A stretch of DNA of 64,000 nt, taken from positions 5,751,501 through 5,815,500 of the forward strand of contig NC_051103.1 in NCBI RefSeq assembly GCF_901709675.1, read 5' to 3'. Of this stretch, positions 62,185 to 64,000 are shown piece after piece. The stretch's first letter is position 1. Every line of letters starts with the position of its first letter. The notes below the pieces were generated by a model, which did not search any database, had not been told where the DNA came from, and saw only the letters and a list, made by a program, of their open reading frames with translations. Position numbers and translations under genes: made by a program. This DNA comes from Syngnathus acus (taxonomy: Eukaryota; Chordata; Actinopteri; Syngnathiformes; Syngnathidae).

Positions 62185-63918
62185 GATGGTGGCTGTCTCG
62201 CTTTCGCTGTTGTGCGAGAGTTGCAAGGCTGTTTTTTGTCGGCTGAGGCACGCTGGTGATTATCATGCAACTGGTTGGACGCCTCGACTGTGTCATTAGT
62301 CTGTCATCAACACAGCTGATCTGAAAACTGCGTTTCGCTTTGTCTATACAAAGCTATATATTCAGTTGTGGAAATGCTAGAAGGTCAAGCCCAATTTTAA
62401 ATTTAGAAAATATATTAAGGTAAACAAATGTTATTGAAACAACCAGTTACTTCGAACTTCCTGTGCTTGGATACATGTTCCAGTGCCAGACTGGAATTCA
62501 AGAGAGGAGGGGGGGGGGGCACAGTAGGAATAGAACAGCTGCTCCTGCATTCTTCCCCAAAATAAACAGCAGTGAAAGGTCATCTTTCCATTTGCTCTGA
62601 TTAATACCGAAAGCCCACGTCCAGAGCGAGCCGAGCTCTTTTTAACCAAATACGGCTGTAAATGAAAGCAAATTGTGGCAAAAGCAACAGTCTTCATGCA
62701 CACAGATTGTCTCATGTGTGAGTCATGCAAAAAGTGACTAACCACGCCTCAGCACCACGAGCCATGACTGCACCTATTTGTCATGCAGCCAGTCAGTCGT
62801 CACACTTGGTACTAGACGTCGTGTTTTTCTCGCTGAGACTTACTAGCCGGCTGTATCTACACCTTGAAAATGCTTTTCAGATAGTCCATTAGTTTAGGTG
62901 CTTTAGAGCGCCTCGTGGTTGGCTACAAGTGCACACGCATCTAAAGAGTGATGGGGGAACGAAGAGGCCGCTTGATCCGATCAAAGCCAGAAACAAAGTC
63001 AAGTTTGCGGCAGAGCAGTCAGTCACGGCCGTTGGCACTTATACGTTATCTGTGAATCACCACTGATTACACAAGACTGGTTACCCGAGGCTCTGCCCCT
63101 CAGGCCTAACCCCCCCCCCTCCCGGACCGCTTTACACTTACCCTATTTTCCCTCACTTAAAGTCACACACACACTAAAGAGTCACACAAGTCTTACCTTT
63201 AACTTGATGTGTCCTTTCTTCTGGTTCCCCCTCACTTGAAGTCCATCCCTGGCATCACCTCACTCCTCTTTGACTATCATGTCTCCAGCCTTGAGGAATA
63301 ACCCCTGAAACTCCAGACCCCCCCCCCCCCATTGCCCCTCCTCCTGTCACTCTCTATATGGTGCTAATGGAATGCCCAAGTGTCATTTTGACTTGTGTCG
63401 ATGCGCTGCGGAGGCATGTGAGCTTATTAGACAGCGGGTGGCATCCAGAGGTGGCAAAAGTATTCACATTTTGTACATTTTCATAATTGTTGCAAAGAAC
63501 AATGAGCAGAATAAAGACATGATCATTTCCGTATTTATTTCAACACAGTTTGACTTCTATGGCATTTAAAATGTCACTTTATATATTTTGTTAAACTCTG
63601 CATACGTACACTCATACTGTATGTGGTCATATTCATGATACATTTCACTAGACCTAAAATATTTTATAAATCATGTTGTAGTACGTAGTGCGTCCTACAC
63701 TACTCGGCTTCAAAGAATACACCAGTCGTGTTTTTGTTACTAACATCAATAAGAGGTGTCAGCTTCACTAAGGTCGTCATTGGGTGGGTGTGGGGGGGGA
63801 GCGATAGCGTCAACACAAATCAAACAAAATAACACGCGGCCACACTATTTGGAAGACAAAGATTCTTCAGAATGGTTACGCTGACTTAAAATTTCAGGAC
63901 GAGCTTTGGAATGATTCA
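62185..63918. other. upstream region of the PACSIN-like gene, no gene seen
   Basis: 1.7 kb to the right of the PACSIN-like start codon. It contains G and C homopolymer runs (about 62508-62519, 63109-63121 and 63319-63331), moderate AT-rich DNA and presumably the promoter near 62.2-62.4 kb. No open frame shows family similarity. Confidence 0.5.
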
Positions 63919-64000
63919 GCGGTTCTCAAACTTTTGGGACATTTTGAGGAACCCCACATATTCTAAGCAAAAAAAAAGTACCATGTGCTATATATATAGT
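63919..64000 (+). mobile_element. end of a Charlie-like hAT element, cut by the window edge
   Basis: CAGCGGTTCTCAAACTTTTG resembles the inverted-repeat tip CAGNGGTTCTCAA of Charlie-type hAT elements. Only 82 bp are in the window, so neither the other end nor a flanking duplication can be checked. Confidence 0.45.

Noticed and set aside
62182-62226. Upstream in-frame ATG at 62226 as the PACSIN-like start
   Set aside because: It would add MQLSHNSESETATI before the MASLPPEPTQDF start. It is possible, but the shorter start better matches the brief N-termini before SFW in this family.

Overview
The window is nuclear DNA from a ray-finned fish, probably a percomorph teleost. It has vertebrate-type multi-exon genes with GT-AG introns, mostly short introns, CA/TA microsatellites and fish-type repeats. 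I cannot name the species. Seven protein-coding genes can be built exon by exon with intact reading frames: etv4 (minus, 5' part only, 1-10396), opn4 melanopsin (plus, 19561-28232), ldb3 (plus, 30911-35101), znf646 (minus, 46432-51549), znf668 (plus, 52860-54797), a Sec23/24-like von Willebrand A protein gene (minus, 55322-59536) and a PACSIN/syndapin-type F-BAR/SH3 gene (minus, 60260-62184).

Left half (1-35.1 kb): etv4 reads leftward out of the window. About 9 kb of non-coding DNA follows, holding a pair of outward-facing CTCF-like sites. Then come opn4 and ldb3 in the same order and orientation as human OPN4-LDB3. The ldb3 model ends with the terminal exon of the short isoform. No exon for the three LIM domains of the long isoform is seen downstream.

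Middle (35.1-46.4 kb): this is a gene-free, repeat-built junction. A hAT-type transposon relic (36217-41242) has 8-bp flanking duplications and a remnant BED-finger coding segment. It contains a 4.4-kb array of degenerate vertebrate telomeric hexamers (CCCTAA). The array is organised first as 208-bp and then as about 413-bp higher-order units, and it lies between two copies of the element's 3' end. About 250 bp later is a 3.3-kb foldback-like palindrome (41494-44787), with arms of about 870 bp around a tandem array of about 235-bp hairpin units. A common teleost dispersed repeat follows at about 45.5 kb.

Right half (46.4-64 kb): znf646 and znf668 are divergent across a shared 1.3-kb promoter region, as in human 16p11.2. 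znf668 is convergent with the vWA gene. The PACSIN-like gene lies immediately upstream of the vWA gene in tandem. The window therefore joins a 10q23-type block (opn4-ldb3) to a 16p11-type block (znf646-znf668), and the telomere-like array and foldback element lie at the junction. This suggests an evolutionary rearrangement point, though an assembly join cannot be excluded from sequence alone.
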